A stretch of DNA of 64,000 nt, from assembly GCA_016098155.1 (NCBI GenBank), contig JAAAJB010000082.1, positions 7,096-71,095 on the forward strand. Reading direction: 5' to 3'. Numbering within the stretch: the first letter of the stretch is position 1; the number at the start of each line of letters is the position of its first letter. Origin of the DNA: Actinomortierella ambigua. Lineage: Eukaryota; Mortierellomycota; Mortierellomycetes; Mortierellales; Mortierellaceae. Positions 11,741 through 23,666 of this stretch are shown here, piece by piece. The notes under the pieces are model-generated. The model worked only from the letters and a program-made list of their open reading frames with translations. It was not told the DNA's origin and searched no databases. The position numbers and the translations under genes are program-made.

Positions 11741-14689
11741 ATGAAAAAATACTCTCGCACCAAACCGTCTTTAGATGCCCCGGTGGCAATGACGGTAACG
11801 CCGAGTAGCCCCTGCGACCCAAATCAAGCCAGGATGTTCTTGCCTCCCGTCGCAGAGCACCCACCCAACTCTAACACACTCCACCCTTTGCAAGTTCCGC
11901 CAATATCCACAGCCTCTGGGTCGCCTCCCAACGTGTCGCACAGTCCAAGCGTGTCGACCAATTCTGCTGCATTCCCTTCGCAGCCCCAGCGTCAAGACTC
12001 AGACTCTAGCTCTCCGTCGTTGTTGCCTGTGTCTACAACGATTGAAATTGAGCGCATCCTCAAGGAAGAGGACATGCGACATAACAACGACTTTGTGCCT
12101 CCACGACAAGCAATGAACAGCGATGATTCTGACTTTGACTGGGACGAGGACGTTAACTTTGACGAGAAGAGCCAAAAGCGCAGAAGATCCAAGAGCAAGA
12201 AGCGCTCGACCTGGCGCAAGCTGTCGCCATTCTTGCGCATGGTCATCCAGATGATCATCATCACGCCCATTGCCGCCCTGCCAGCCATCCTCACGCTGTT
12301 CTTCTACAATCTGGATCACGACGGCAAGTGCGATGATCCTACGACGACCAACTGCGAAGCCTTCCGGCAGCTGCAGCTGCGCGACACTGTGCTCTGCTTC
12401 TTCTTCTGGATTGCGTTCATGTGCTTCATTGCGTGCTGGACCAACTGGAGTGTTGATGTTGTGCCGATGATGGTCCTTCGCTTTCTCTCGTGCTTCAAGA
12501 CCCTCCCCAGGGAGAAGGTCAAGACCAGACTCTTGGTACGTCACCTTGATTTCATAACATGGCATGAGAAGCTCTGGAAATGAGAGCCTTGTTGCCACAT
12601 GCTCACACACGCCTTTGACATGTTTTTTCCGGGCCCTTTTTTTTTTTTTTTTTTTTGGGTTTACGTATCTAGCTTTACGTTGAGACCAAGAAGTATCTCA
12701 AGTGGTTCATTGACTCGTGCTGGGCCACTGGCTCGTTTGCCCTGCTTTCGCAAGTGATCTACCGCAACACTGTTGGCGTTGCTTCATGGCGCAACATCTT
12801 CCAGCGTGTGCTGGTCGTGATCATTGTCGGCTTCGCGCTGATTCTCGTTGAAAAGCTCACCCTCCAGTGGATCTGTAAGTTTTCACCTGTTGCCCTTTCC
12901 CTCTCGAAGAAAGTTTTGCGCTAACAAGGCGGAGGGAGAAACGACCTTTTTTGCAATTATTTCCTTCAGAAACCTTAACCATATCTGACCCGATTTCTCG
13001 CACATACCTTTCTCATGTCACTCAAAAATAGCCTATAGCTTTCACCAGATTGCCTACGCCGATCGTATTACTGAAAGCAAATATGCCCTCCAGACGCTAG
13101 ATCGCCTCGGCGTCGCCACCGCCAAGAAGCACAAAAAGACTAGTCGTCCGACCCACAGCAGGAACAACACCGTCGACCAACCTGGCGACTTTTTCGGCAA
13201 CAATATCCGATCGCGTCAACAGTCGCGTGCCAACAGCCTCGATATGTCCAACAGCGATACCGTACCCATGACCAGCATTGGAGCGGACACTCTGCCGCGG
13301 TTTGCCGAGGGTCATTTGGTCAACACACCACTGGCGACACCGACAGGCGAGTACCCACACAGCAGCCGCAATTCGACGCAGGGTCGGAATCATCGAGACA
13401 GCAAGCAGAAGCCCGAGATTCGCAAGGGACTGAAGAATACATTGCACGGGATTGCGCTGGCGAACGAGACGCCGACAAAGGATATCAACTCGACAGCGAA
13501 TGCAAAGCAACTGGCCAAGACTTTGTTCTACAATCTGCAGCGCCATACCGAGTCGCTCGTGGTGGAGGACTTTATGCTGCATTTTGACGATGAGGAAGAG
13601 GCACGACGGGCGTTTGCGCTGTTTGACAAGGATGGCAATGGCGACATTTCCAAGCGGGAGATGAAGGAGAAGATCTTTTACATTTACAAGGAGCGCAAGG
13701 ATCTGCATACGTCGATGCGTGACATGTCCCAGGCGGTGGGCAAGCTGAACATCATCTTCATGGTGATTGTCGTGGTGCTCTGGCTGTTCATCATCCTGTC
13801 GATCTTTGGGCAGAACATTGTGCAGAACCTGTTGTCGATCGGTTCATTCTTGCTCGCGCTCAGCTTTGTCTTTGGCAACAGTGTCAAGACGCTGTTTGAG
13901 AACATTGTCTTCTTGTTCATTACGCATCCTTACGACTCGGGTGACCTGTGCAGCATTGATGGCACTGAGATGTTTGTTCGCGAGGTCGGCTTGAACAGCA
14001 CCATGTTTGTTACCTGGGATGGCAAGCGCATGTACTACCCGAACAACCTTCTCAGCACAAGGCCCATTCACAACATTCGTCGTTCCCCCAACATGTCCGA
14101 GAAGATTGGTAAGCCTTTCAAATGTTTTTTTGCTGTTGTTGTCAGGAATGGATATGGTATGAGCCCTCATGTCTCACGTTTCTCTGAGAATAACTCTGTC
14201 TAACAACTATTTTTCTTTTCTCCGCATCAACCAAAAATATTAGTTCTCAACATTGACATTTATACCCCGGCGAAGAAGATCATTGAACTTCGTGCGCGAA
14301 TGCGCGACTTTTTGGCACGGGAAACCAAAGAATTCTTGCCGGACATGGAAATCCAGATCCAAGAGCTCGACCTCCGTCTCAAGATCAGTATGGTCATCGA
14401 ACACAAGGGCAACTGGCAAGACTCGGGTCGTCGTTGGAACCGCCGCACAAAGTTCCATTTCGCCCTCAAGGAAGCGATGGAGGACCTCGATATCAAGTAC
14501 TATGCCTTGCCTGCCCGCCACGAGATTGTCAACTCGTACGATATCGAGCCTCACCACAACCGTTCTTCTCGCAGTGACGAGGATCAGGACACCCTGTCCC
14601 CGACCTCGCCCTTGCGGAATCTGACCCCCGATCAGATTGCCCGCCTCTACCGGCGCCCCACATATACCCGTCCCCAGGGCGGTGATTAG
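11741..14689 (+). CDS. Mechanosensitive channel, MscS/Msy family with EF-hand
   Basis: Four exons are inferred: 11741-12535, 12673-12874, 13032-14108 and 14244-14689, giving 839 residues. The Ser/Pro-rich cytosolic N-terminus ends in a basic block (RRRSKSKKRSTWRKLSPF). Several membrane segments follow (FLRMVIQMIIITPIAALPA, LCFFFWIAFMCFIACWTNW, WRNIFQRVLVVIIVGFALI). An EF-hand lies at FALFDKDGNGDISKREMKEK, then the pore-lining MscS core (LFIILSIFGQNIVQNLLSIG, FVFGNSVKTLFENIVFLFI) and the beta domain (VGLNSTMFVTWDGKRMYYPNN). This is the architecture of S. pombe Msy1/Msy2, which sit in the endoplasmic reticulum and shape calcium responses to osmotic shock. The start is the first ATG in frame that gives a hydrophilic N-terminus; a 5' exon is possible. 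Confidence 0.9.
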
Positions 14690-14952
14690 ACTCATTCAAC
14701 AACAATCACACTTCAACATCTCATCATAGCATTAGATCATTTTATTTCTCTGTACCTTAAACGAAACGCAAACATAGCAGAGATTTCATATTTGTTCATG
14801 GCAAACTAAAAGAAGAAAAATAATACTCATTTTGACTCATGGTGTGAGCTTATAGCCATATTTGCGTTCATGAATATGTTTTTTTTTTTTTTTTTGCTGG
14901 GTGAAAGACTATGAAGTATTGCAGAATGGAACAGGGACGAGAGAAGGGTTGA

Positions 14953-17148
14953 TTACTTAGCCTCGACGATCTCTTCCTTGTCGCCCACAACAACACTGGG
15001 CGTCTCTGCAGGCTCCTTTGTTTTAGAATCCACCTGAGCCTCGGTGTCGTCGTTGCGAGAACCTCCATACAACGTATCTTGTTCATTCTGGGACTGAAGC
15101 AAGTCAACATGCTTCATCGGGAACGCAGTCAAGAGTCCTATTACGAGGTGATTTGGTGAGTTTGAGATCATATCGTAGCGTGGNNNNNNNNNNAAAAAAA
15201 AAAAAAGAGGGAGTGAGTGAGAGTGAGAAGACTTACCAAGAACAACCAGACACACCGTAATGATGGTCAAAACCTCTTGCGAATCGCTGTATGCCCTAAC
15301 GACCTGACTGTAAGTCGGCTCTGGCAAGTCCCTGATGGTAAACGCCTCATTAATGGCCTTATCAAAGTCCAGCTCGCCCGTGACATGTCTCCGGAGCCGG
15401 TTCGGGAGCAATTGAGTCCAGACGGCACCCGCGATGGCGCCACCCAGAGCAGACGCGATCGAGTTGATGATCTGGGATGCGCCAATGACGGTCGCCATAT
15501 CCCGTCGATGGACCGCACCCGTAATGGCGACTGAGGCCGCAATGTTGCAGATACCGGCGCCGCCGCCGGCAACGGCTTGCGATGCAACTACAAAGGCGTC
15601 TGACGAAGACGGGTGACGGGCTGGTAGCATCAGTCCACAACCGAGGGTCATGATGAGAATACCACCCCAGACAAACGGGCGACAAGTGTTAAACTTTTTC
15701 ATGAGAACACCAGTGGTGAGAGCGAGAACCATGTACGTGATCTGGTAGCCACGCATGAGGAGCATGGCCGCTGCCAAGGTGACAGGCCGCGAGACATAGA
15801 GGTAGGTGGCGAAATAGGTCCAGTTCATCGCTATCATCATGGTAAACACAAACTGGATAAACATGCCACCAAAGACGGTCGGGTTGCGCCAGATCCGTGT
15901 TGGCAGGATCGGTTGGCTCGTAAACTTGGCCTCCCAGACAAAGAGTAGCAGCAGTGTCACACATCCGGCGACGATACAGCCCAGAATCGTCGGGTTCTGC
16001 CAGCCATCGTCGTACGTGCCCGCGAGCATCAGCGGAAACAGCGTCAGACTTAGTCCACCTGCGAGAAGCAAGGACCCGATCGCGTCAAACTCATTCAGGA
16101 ACCATTGGATCGATCGCCGTGGCCGCTTCCCAAGACGCCGCTCACCTTTGCGCTGCAGATACCAGAGAGGCGTCAGAACGAAGATAGCGCCCATCACGAC
16201 TGCCACGGACGCGATGATGTAGATGTTGTGCCAACTGAAGCCTTTTCGGGTGAGAGGATTGAGTAGCCTAATGAAAAATTTCGTTGCATGTGTGTCATTA
16301 GTTTACAAAAGATTGACAATGGCTGTGAAGAGATAACTCTATTGTGTGTTGTCTCCCCACTTACGCTTGAGCGACAAAAATGTTGATCATGGAACCCCTA
16401 TTGAACCATGATAGGAGCCAGAAACGAGAAGTAACGTGAGCATGGGCAGGACCGTCGAAAGGTTATTCGTGCGACCACTTCATGGCAAACACTTACATGT
16501 CCCAGAGAGAGTAAACAATTCCACGGTTGATCAGGGGCGTCGTATCTGATTTCAATACCAACGCTTAGTTGTCACATCTGATAAACAAACGCTCTGCGCA
16601 AACAAACATTTTGGCAAACCCTCCGACCAACGCCGTGTACAAAAAAAAACATACTCCCATGTGCCCAAGAAGAACTTACCCGCCACCAGCACCTGAGTCA
16701 AAACAACCGTGCCTGTCGTGCCGATACCGTTGAAAATTGACCCCGAAGCAAACTGGGCAAAGCCAGACGCCGTGCCTGATACAATGTAACCCAAAAGATA
16801 GAACGCCAGCGCAATCGTCAAGGCCTCGGCACGACCGATCACATCCGAGATCTTGGTGAAGAATGGGACCAAGGCTGCCTGCAGAATCTGCACCACCGTC
16901 GGCGTGACACTCAATAGCGATGAAGCCTCCAAGGAGGACTGGATGAAATCTTGTGTCCCACCCACAATGTGGATCTCAAACGAGTACATAAACGCGTGGC
17001 CCAGAATACCGGCCATCATCCAGTAGTACTCTTTCCGGGACCATGTCGAGTAGTCAAGGACCTTGGAGGCCAGACCTTGCTCATCCACCTCTACCGCCGC
17101 GATGAGTTCAGCTGGCTGGTGCTGAGCAGCGACTTTCGCACGAGTCAT
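14953..17148 (-). CDS. Siderophore-iron transporter (MFS, SIT/ARN type)
   Basis: Five exons are inferred: 16680-17148, 16497-16545, 16365-16397, 15237-16267 and 14953-15137, giving 588 residues and about 14 membrane helices. Landmarks of the SIT family are YYWMMAGILGHAFMYSFEI near the N-terminus, FFTKISDVIGRAEALTIALA (the MFS loop 2-3 motif), SGSIFNGIGTTGTVVLTQV, and LLNPLTRKGFSWHNIYIIAS after the short third exon. Proteins of this kind import Fe(III)-siderophore complexes across the plasma or vesicle membrane. The hydrophilic C-terminal tail is acidic. A 10-N assembly gap (15184-15193) lies inside the last intron and does not touch coding sequence. Iron control is suggested by ATCTGATAA-type sites upstream and in intron 1. 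The substrate siderophore cannot be told from sequence. Confidence 0.9.
15184..15193. other. Assembly gap (10 N) in the last transporter intron
   Basis: Ten N bases directly precede a run of A on the plus strand. It is probably a homopolymer-related break in the assembly; its true length is unknown. Confidence 0.95.
16575..16583 (+). promoter_or_regulatory. GATA iron-regulator site ATCTGATAA in intron 1
   Basis: This is an exact match to ATC(T/A)GATAA, the site known for fungal iron-responsive GATA repressors (Fep1, SreA, Urbs1). It lies in the first intron of the siderophore transporter gene. Binding is inferred, not shown. Confidence 0.5.
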
Positions 17149-17552
17149 GTAAGGAAAGAAGTCAAAGGGAACGAGAATATGGGAAGGGCGTGAGTGATTT
17201 TGGAGGGGAAGCTGTGCTTTGTGGCTGCGACAGGAGATGAGGCGCTTTGAGGGTGCATAAACTCGCTCGCTGTGGAGGGAATTGGGGTTTGAAGGAGGGC
17301 AAAGTCAAGCAAGGGAAGAAAAAATGGGACACAAGGCGAGAGGTATTATAAACGAAAAAAAAACCCCCCTACCAGCGTAAGACGAGAATAACAGGACCTA
17401 GCTGACCTCCGTTTCTGATACAGAACCAACGAAAGCTGAGGCTGAAGCGTAATGGACATGGAGTGGTAAAACAGGTGAGCTGAGCTAAAGAAGGACAGAG
17501 TAGGGGAGGGTGAGGCGCACAGTACAAACCTTCCTTCATCCCGCTCGATCTC

Positions 17553-17561
17553 ATCTGATAG
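17553..17561 (+). promoter_or_regulatory. Near-match GATA site ATCTGATAG upstream of the transporter
   Basis: Eight of nine bases match the ATCTGATAA consensus. The site is about 405 bp before the transporter start codon. Confidence 0.4.
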
Positions 17562-17680
17562 TCAAGGGTACAGCGTGCGCAATTGGTTCACATATGCTTA
17601 AACTCAGCAACCCCTCCAACATGTACGTACAAAGTACATAACAAGAGGTGGGCAAGACGAGTTTGAGGCCCAAACGCTGG

Positions 17681-17689
17681 ATCTGATAA
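17681..17689 (+). promoter_or_regulatory. GATA iron-regulator site ATCTGATAA upstream of the transporter
   Basis: An exact match to the Fep1/SreA-type consensus, about 535 bp upstream of the transporter start. Together with the two other sites it suggests repression under iron-replete conditions. Confidence 0.55.
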
Positions 17690-18497
17690 CCTTTTCTGTT
17701 AGTGGGATCTATTTTTCATTGGCATCACGCGCTTGCGTTGTTGCTGTCGTTGTATGTGATTACATCGTACTCACTCAAGGCAAGGACTGTTGTTCAATCT
17801 CATCTTCTTTTCTTCGAGCGACTTTGCCTTGTTGTTACCAAGAAAATAAGTGCCTCGAAAGAGTTGTGGTTATCAAACTATAGTAGAGGGAGAACCTCGA
17901 TGAGGCAGCCATGCTAGATCGACTAGGTACGTACAGTATGGGTTAGTTAATAGTGTGCTGGAGGCTTAACGGCACATGTTTTGTTGCACAGCTTCTTTGG
18001 GAGAAGAAAGCTGGTCGAGCTACTGCCGAGGCCTACCATAGGACAAGCAATTATCGTGAACCACTGAACATGCATATTGTGCTTGCAGGGATGCATGTCG
18101 AGGCAAGGGGAGAGGGTGAGAAAAATGAAGCAAGAATGACAACCTGCAATATCCCCACACGAATCACCTCGTTGCTGTTGATTCAAAAAAAAAAACAAAA
18201 TATTGCACGAGTATGCCCACATGGGCACGCATCGACGCACGCGAGAAAAGGAGAGTACTGTACCAGATTGGACTCATTTCCAAATAAGGCAATATGCTCC
18301 TGGTGGCAACTCAGATCGATCAGGCGGAAGGCGGAGTTTCTATTTGTTTGGCTGTGTGAAGCCGCCACTCGCCACTGTTGGCATTTGCTGTTGGCCCAAA
18401 CACTGACAATGACTGTGCGACAGTGCGAGAACTTTCAAGAATGTTGCGGGGAGCAAAAGCCAGCTCGAAGTGACTGGCCCCTCTGCGGCAGGCTGAC

Positions 18498-18504
18498 TAT
18501 ATAA
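18498..18504 (+). promoter_or_regulatory. TATA box (TATATAA) of the ECL1-like gene
   Basis: TATATAA lies about 240 bp before the start codon at 18739 and is followed by a long CT-rich leader, a common arrangement in this window. The assignment rests on position. Confidence 0.5.
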
Positions 18505-18738
18505 TAACGCTCGATTCTGATTTCTTGATCCTCCTTGCCTTTTCATTTCACCACCTCCCCAACAAGGATTGAAAGATCAGCTCTACTTTCAGCACTCGCA
18601 AAGAACACTTCCCCACCACTCCCCTTGAATCCAACTTTCCACCTACGTTTTGATCCTCAAGTCTCTTTTTGCAGCTTGATCATCACTACATTCGTCGCTC
18701 CCTCCTCCTCCTCATTCCACTCGATTCGACTCTTAACA

Positions 18739-19110
18739 ATGGATTCTGACTGGTGCCTGTTCTGCGAAAAGCACGTCCTCGACCTCGGCGCTGCTTACTG
18801 CTCTAAGGATTGTGCGCAAAAGGACAAGGTCATGGCCCTGGCAAAGGCTTCCTCCTCTGCCTCGGGGTCATTGAACGCCCCCAGCTCCCACCAGAGCTCT
18901 TCAGTGAAGCGTCTGGCCCACACACCCATGACTGTCATGTACACGTCGATGTACCGGTCGTCGACCCTTGTTCCTGCCTCCATGTCCAGCCGAGGCGGCA
19001 TCTCCAAGGGAAGCTCCTCCTGCAGCGGCTATTCGCCTGTGCCTGCTGCCACGACCAACATCCGTTGCTTGCCCGCAAGCCGACCCCGTCGTCAGCCATT
19101 GGTGCTGTAA
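18739..19110 (+). CDS. Ecl1-type small zinc-binding protein
   Basis: A single exon encodes 123 residues. The N-terminus MDSDWCLFCEKHVLDLGA followed by YCSKDCAQKD has the C-x2-C ... C-x3-C pattern of the Ecl1/2/3 'extender of chronological lifespan' family. In yeasts these are small regulators that bind zinc and promote stationary-phase survival and stress responses. The rest is Ser-rich and basic, as in other family members. An in-frame extension upstream to 18535 is rejected because the family begins with this MDxxWC motif and the extension is CT-rich leader. Confidence 0.75.
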   Translation: MDSDWCLFCEKHVLDLGAAYCSKDCAQKDKVMALAKASSSASGSLNAPSSHQSSSVKRLAHTPMTVMYTSMYRSSTLVPASMSSRGGISKGSSSCSGYSPVPAATTNIRCLPASRPRRQPLVL

Positions 19111-21232
19111 ACAAAGGCTAAGATAATCCTGAGAAGACCGTTCCCCCCTGTTCCAAGCGCACAACCCTTCCTCTGCCTCGCCCTCCCCAGTGTCAGAACA
19201 TAGTCCACCATCCAACCATTTCCGCTTCGAGTCTTCTCCCTTCGAAAGCCTTGCACACTGTCGATCTGCCCAGCTTCTTGTCATGCTTACCAAAAAAAAA
19301 TCATCAAGTCTAGAAAAAAAAAACTCCAAGTATCCGATCAAGGCTGACCAAAATCGCGTTTTTGTTGTCGTGCCATCGTACAAGTGCAAGACCTCAATGG
19401 CTCCCACTCTCCCTGGGACACCCATCGAGTTAACGTGTTCGCACCGTCGAGATCTTGTCCCTCGGCAAGAATGTTCACATTATGTGCTTCTTCCCCAGGA
19501 ACAACCTTTTCAATCTCTTCGCCGACACTGTTTTTTTCGTTTATCTCCAGTCTTATCTTTTCTTCTTTCTGTGGCTCTTTTCCCCTCCCGAGTTGCATAT
19601 GTGCTTGAGAATTCCCTTTTTCTTTTTAAAATCCTCCGGATGGGTGTCATTCAGTTGAACAACCTGTTTGGAAGGACTTTTTTTTCTCTTGCATGAGGAT
19701 TACAATCGCGGCCCCCACAGCTTTGTTATCTTTAAAAAATAAAAAATCCAGAAAGCAGAAAAAAAATCAATCCTTTGTTGTTTCGAGTGTCCTTTCAATG
19801 TTGATGAACCTCTCTGATCTACACACAAGCTGAAGAGACTTTCACTGGGTAGTCCAAGCATCCCACTTTGGTCAATGGCCTCAAAACGCCATATCTTCGT
19901 TGAGGCCGTCCTCGTCGTTGTTAGGCGACTTGGAATGGACACTAATTATGGTCCGGCACATTGCGGCGTATAGAATGCAGGATAACTAGCCGTGAAAAGG
20001 GGAGACGCGACAGCACGCGCAGTCGCGTGCTACATGTATTTCTGCGTATGTAGACATAAGCTGTTGATCCTCAGCTAGATCCACTTGCTCTGCAAGCAGG
20101 CGAGCCAGGCATCCGAATCTGCGTGTTGAACGGTTACGCTGGATAAGACATGGAAGGAAACAGCGCTCCAGTGGTATTGTTGAGTGCTGACGTTCCTGTG
20201 GAATTTTTGAGTCTCAAGACCATCACCACCACCACCATCATCATTACCAACATCATAACCGCCACAACCATCATCCTCAACCCTCATCATCAACCCTCAT
20301 CATCAACCCTCATCACAACCATCATCATCAACCCTCATCATCCTCAGCCCTCATCATCGACCCTCATCACAACCCTCATCATCAACCCTCATCATCATCA
20401 ACCCTCATCATCGACCCTCATCACAACCATCATCCTCAACCCTCATCCTCAGCCCTCATCACCAACCCTCATCACCAACCCTCATCACCAACCCTCATCA
20501 TCAACCCTCATAATCAACCCTCATCCTCAGTCCTCATCACAACCATCATCATCGACCCTCATCACAACCATCATCACAACCCTCATCATCAACCCTCATC
20601 ATCGACTCTCATCACAACCATCATCCTCAACCTTCATCACAACCCTCATCACAACCCTCATCATCAACCAACATCATAACCATCATCCTCAACCCACCAT
20701 CATAACCATCATCACCACCACCACTACAACCATCATCACCACCATCATTACCAACATCATCACCACCACTATCATGACTATCATCACCATTTTCATCATC
20801 AACATCACCATCGCGTAAACAAGCGAAGACGACAAGACAAGACAATACCGACGCGATGACAAGGGTGTGCGTTCTACCAAGTTGTGTACCTCGGAAAAGC
20901 GTGCTCTCTTTGACATGTACAGGGTCTCCTGACCGGATTGGCACTTTGCCAACATTACTGATACAGAAAAATACACAACGAACCCGAGATAAAGGCGAGC
21001 TGAGCTAGTCATCAGCTGGACGCGTGGGTGCAAAAGAATGTTGTACGAGGATAGAGATACATGGGGAGCTCCAAGGAACAACCTTCCTAATTAGGACGAA
21101 ATCTTCATCCTTACTCGAATCGCCCCCTGTGAGCGGCAGTGGCTGGGTTCAGGACTTCAGGAAAGCAGTGACAATCGACCTCGCGTGTCGCGCCCTTGGT
21201 GCATTTGTTCAGAACAAACCTCCAAGGCGACC
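19111..21232. other. Intergenic region with minisatellite
   Basis: This is the region between the ECL1-like gene and AOS1. The first 600 bp are probably 3' UTR and flank with T-rich tracts. The block 20215-20817 is a tandem repeat annotated separately. ORFs across the repeat are products of the repeat itself. Nothing else is recognised. Confidence 0.5.
20215..20817. repeat. CAACCCTCATCAT-type minisatellite grading into CAT repeats
   Basis: About 600 bp consist of irregular copies of CAACCCTCATCA and CAACCATCATCA units mixed with CAT triplets. The edges degrade into CACCAC and CATCAC repeats, which suggests growth from a simple triplet repeat. It lies between genes and the encoded Pro/His/Ser-rich ORF is not a gene. 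Confidence 0.9.
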
Positions 21233-22861
21233 ATGCAGCAGAACCAGCACACCATCACCGACGGTAGAGTGTCGCCTTGGACTACACCCAAAGCGTTCGA
21301 CGACGACATTCAGTGCATTCCTGACACCGAACCACACTTTTCATTCGCTTTTTATTTTTTGCTGACTGAAGAATTGCACCACTTGACATGAAAATACAGA
21401 TGAGGCCGCCCTGTACGATCGCCAGATTCGTCTTTGGGGTGTTGAGGCACAACACAGGTACAACCTCGACTTTGTCTTTCAGCGACCAAATGATACTCAA
21501 GGGAAAGGTCTTTAAAGCGTTAGATTGACAAACTCCTTTATTTTTTATGAAACCGCACGACACAAACTTTCTCCAAAGGATGAGAAATGGCTCGATCCTC
21601 ATCGTGGGTATGCGAGGGCTGAGCAACGAAGTGTGCAAGAACCTCGTCCTTGCAGGCGTCGGCTCCCTCACTATCCTTGGACACCAGACGGTCACCCATG
21701 AGGATCTTGGTGCTCAGTTCTTGTTGCGGGAGTCAGATCTCGGACGAAACGTAAGACGATGTCAAAAAAAGGGAGACTGTCGATCGGCTTTTTTTTTTTT
21801 TTTTTTTTTTTGACAAACACATGCTGATGGCGGGAAAAAATAACTCTAATCTCCTATTATTTCGATCCAGCGAGCTGAGGCAGCGGCCGAAAAGGTTCGG
21901 TTATTGAACCCTCGTGTAAAGGTGGTGGTGGACACGGACAAGGCGGAAGACAAACCAGAAGAGTACTTTACTCAATTCGACCTTGTCTGCTTGACGGACA
22001 TGGCACCGGACCAAATGATTCGAATCAACACAGCATGTCGCCAAGCGCAAAAGGGATTCTACGCTGCGTCCGTCAGTGGATTTTTTGGATACATCTTTTG
22101 TGACTTGACACGGCACGAGTACTTGGAGGAGGTCAAGGAAGGCTCGTCCGACAAGGCACAAGGGCCTATCACGAAGACGTTTGAGCGTGTTCAGAATTAC
22201 GACTCCTTGCAAGCAACCATGGCTGCTACGTGGGGTGGGCTTAGCTCTAAGGCTCTGAAACGAGCTGTGTCGCCATTGTTCTTTGCTTTCCAAGGTTTGT
22301 GTTTTTTTTTCAATTTTTATAATACACTTGGGGATCACATACCCTCGCTTTTATCCTTCTAGAGAATCGATTTTTGCATGATAGTAATACCACCATTTAC
22401 CCTTCTTCTTTGTTTTCTTCCCCCATTTATAGTTCTTTGGAAATACCAGATGAACCACGATGGACAACTACCAGATACCACAAATGAGTCAGACGTGCTT
22501 GAGTTGTTGAAGCTGCGAGATGAACGTCTCTCTGATGCACAGGTGAACCCAAGCTTTGTGCCGGACGATCTGCTGATGTATGGATTTTTTCTTTTTGTGG
22601 CAACCAAACCGATCGTACAAATGAGAGTACAAACCGCCTTACACATCACTTTATCACACGTTGACTATTTTTCTTAGGCTGTTGGCATCTAGCGCAGATG
22701 CTGAGATCTCGCCCGTGTGCGCAATTGTGGGTGGCTTTCTAGCTCAGGATATTTTGAAGGCACTCTCAAAGAAGGATTCACCACTACATAACTTTTTCGT
22801 TTATAACGGACTGGAAGGTAAGGAAGAAAAGAACTTTGCGGCACAATTCCTTGGGTCATAA
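21233..22861 (+). CDS. AOS1: SUMO-activating enzyme subunit 1 (Aos1/SAE1)
   Basis: Six exons are inferred: 21233-21263, 21400-21457, 21579-21750, 21871-22294, 22433-22577 and 22678-22861, giving 337 residues. The ThiF/E1 fold is evident from EAALYDRQIRLWGVEAQHRM, ILIVGMRGLSNEVCKNLVLA, GVGSLTILGHQTVTHEDLGAQFLL and the C-terminal SPVCAIVGGFLAQDILKALS followed by FFVYNGLEG. Aos1 pairs with Uba2 to adenylate SUMO and start SUMO conjugation in the nucleus. Aos1 lacks the catalytic cysteine domain, which fits the short length. In the nucleotide-binding region GMRGLSNE replaces the usual GLKGLGAE; the key dimer features look intact. Confidence 0.93.
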
Positions 22862-23153
22862 AAGTGATGGCACCATTAATGCATCATTGCTTGCTGACAC
22901 CCACTCTCCTCCGGTTTCACACTGATCTGATCTTGGCGATACTATCAATAGGAGACGCACTTGTTCATCGTGCAGGGCCTACCGTGTCAGCACCACATTC
23001 ATCCTAAATATCATAAATATGAACCATAGCATTTTTCGCTCATTACTAAATGAAAAAAAAACAGACTTTCAGTTTGCCATAGATTGTCTAGAAATTGAAA
23101 AACGGGCTACGATAGTATAAAAAAGCAACCTCTCCCTCCCTCGCATTCCTCTC

Positions 23154-23666
23154 TTAGTCCACTGAAGGGTTACGGAGAGTCGATCGCTTCTGCTGTTTCT
23201 GTCGACGATTCTTGGTGCGTTCTGTCCATCCAGCGAGGCCGAAGGTAAGACTACAGCAGACAAGACACAGGCCTCCAGAGAAGTTGGGTGCAAAGAGAAA
23301 GCATGGAATCGATGCCACACCATAGAAAGCGGCGCGGACAGGAAAGGGTCGCAAGACTGTGGCTGGTGCCAATGATAGTAGCCACCCTCCTCTACCATCG
23401 CTGTTGGTGTTATTGTTGTTGCTAATGCTGTCAATACTGTTGGTGTTCTGCTTGTAGTCAGGATGATTGTGGTTTTCCGCGAGAGTTTTTCCTTTACCAC
23501 TGGAAGCCCCTTGACTGCCTGCAGATATTTTGGACTCGGCTGCACAGATAAACCCAGAGAGAAGGCTATGAGCATGAACAACAGCATCGACAACAACAAC
23601 AATAAATGAAAAGACGGGACGAAATGCCTCCATGAGTGACGAGGTGAAGGGCAAGACCACAACCAT
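23154..23666 (-). CDS. Hypothetical small membrane protein, gene structure uncertain
   Basis: This is a 170-residue ORF beginning MVVVLPFTSSLMEAFRPVF. Hydrophobic segments occur near residues 10-35 and 115-155 (RPFPVRAAFYGVASIPCFLF and NFSGGLCLVCCSLTFGLAGW), separated by a Asn/Ser-rich stretch and followed by a basic tail. Just upstream, 23715-23803 reads as a possible first exon (MWWFELCSGLFLGGCLSLWL ...) ending in a GTAAGT donor. The only acceptor before the main ORF (ATGGAG/GC at about 23632) would put the junction out of frame with the hydrophobic C-terminus. I do not recognise the family. A sequence error or an unseen exon could explain the mismatch. Confidence 0.4.
   Translation of the reverse strand: MVVVLPFTSSLMEAFRPVFSFIVVVVDAVVHAHSLLSGFICAAESKISAGSQGASSGKGKTLAENHNHPDYKQNTNSIDSISNNNNTNSDGRGGWLLSLAPATVLRPFPVRAAFYGVASIPCFLFAPNFSGGLCLVCCSLTFGLAGWTERTKNRRQKQQKRSTLRNPSVD

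Larger units (their letters stand above)
17149..18738. other. Intergenic between divergent transporter and ECL1-like genes
   Basis: This 1.6-kb stretch should contain both promoters. Apart from the GATA sites and the TATA box annotated separately, I see only short overlapping ORFs without family motifs. Confidence 0.5.

Noticed and set aside
17953..18504. 183-residue plus-strand ORF upstream of the ECL1-like gene
   Set aside because: It ends at the TATA box of the ECL1-like gene, has no motifs and contains a lysine run from an A tract. It is probably chance.
20150..20818. 222-residue plus-strand ORF across the minisatellite
   Set aside because: Its Pro/His/Ser/Thr/Ile repeat composition is a direct translation of the tandem repeat. 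There is no motif and no start context.
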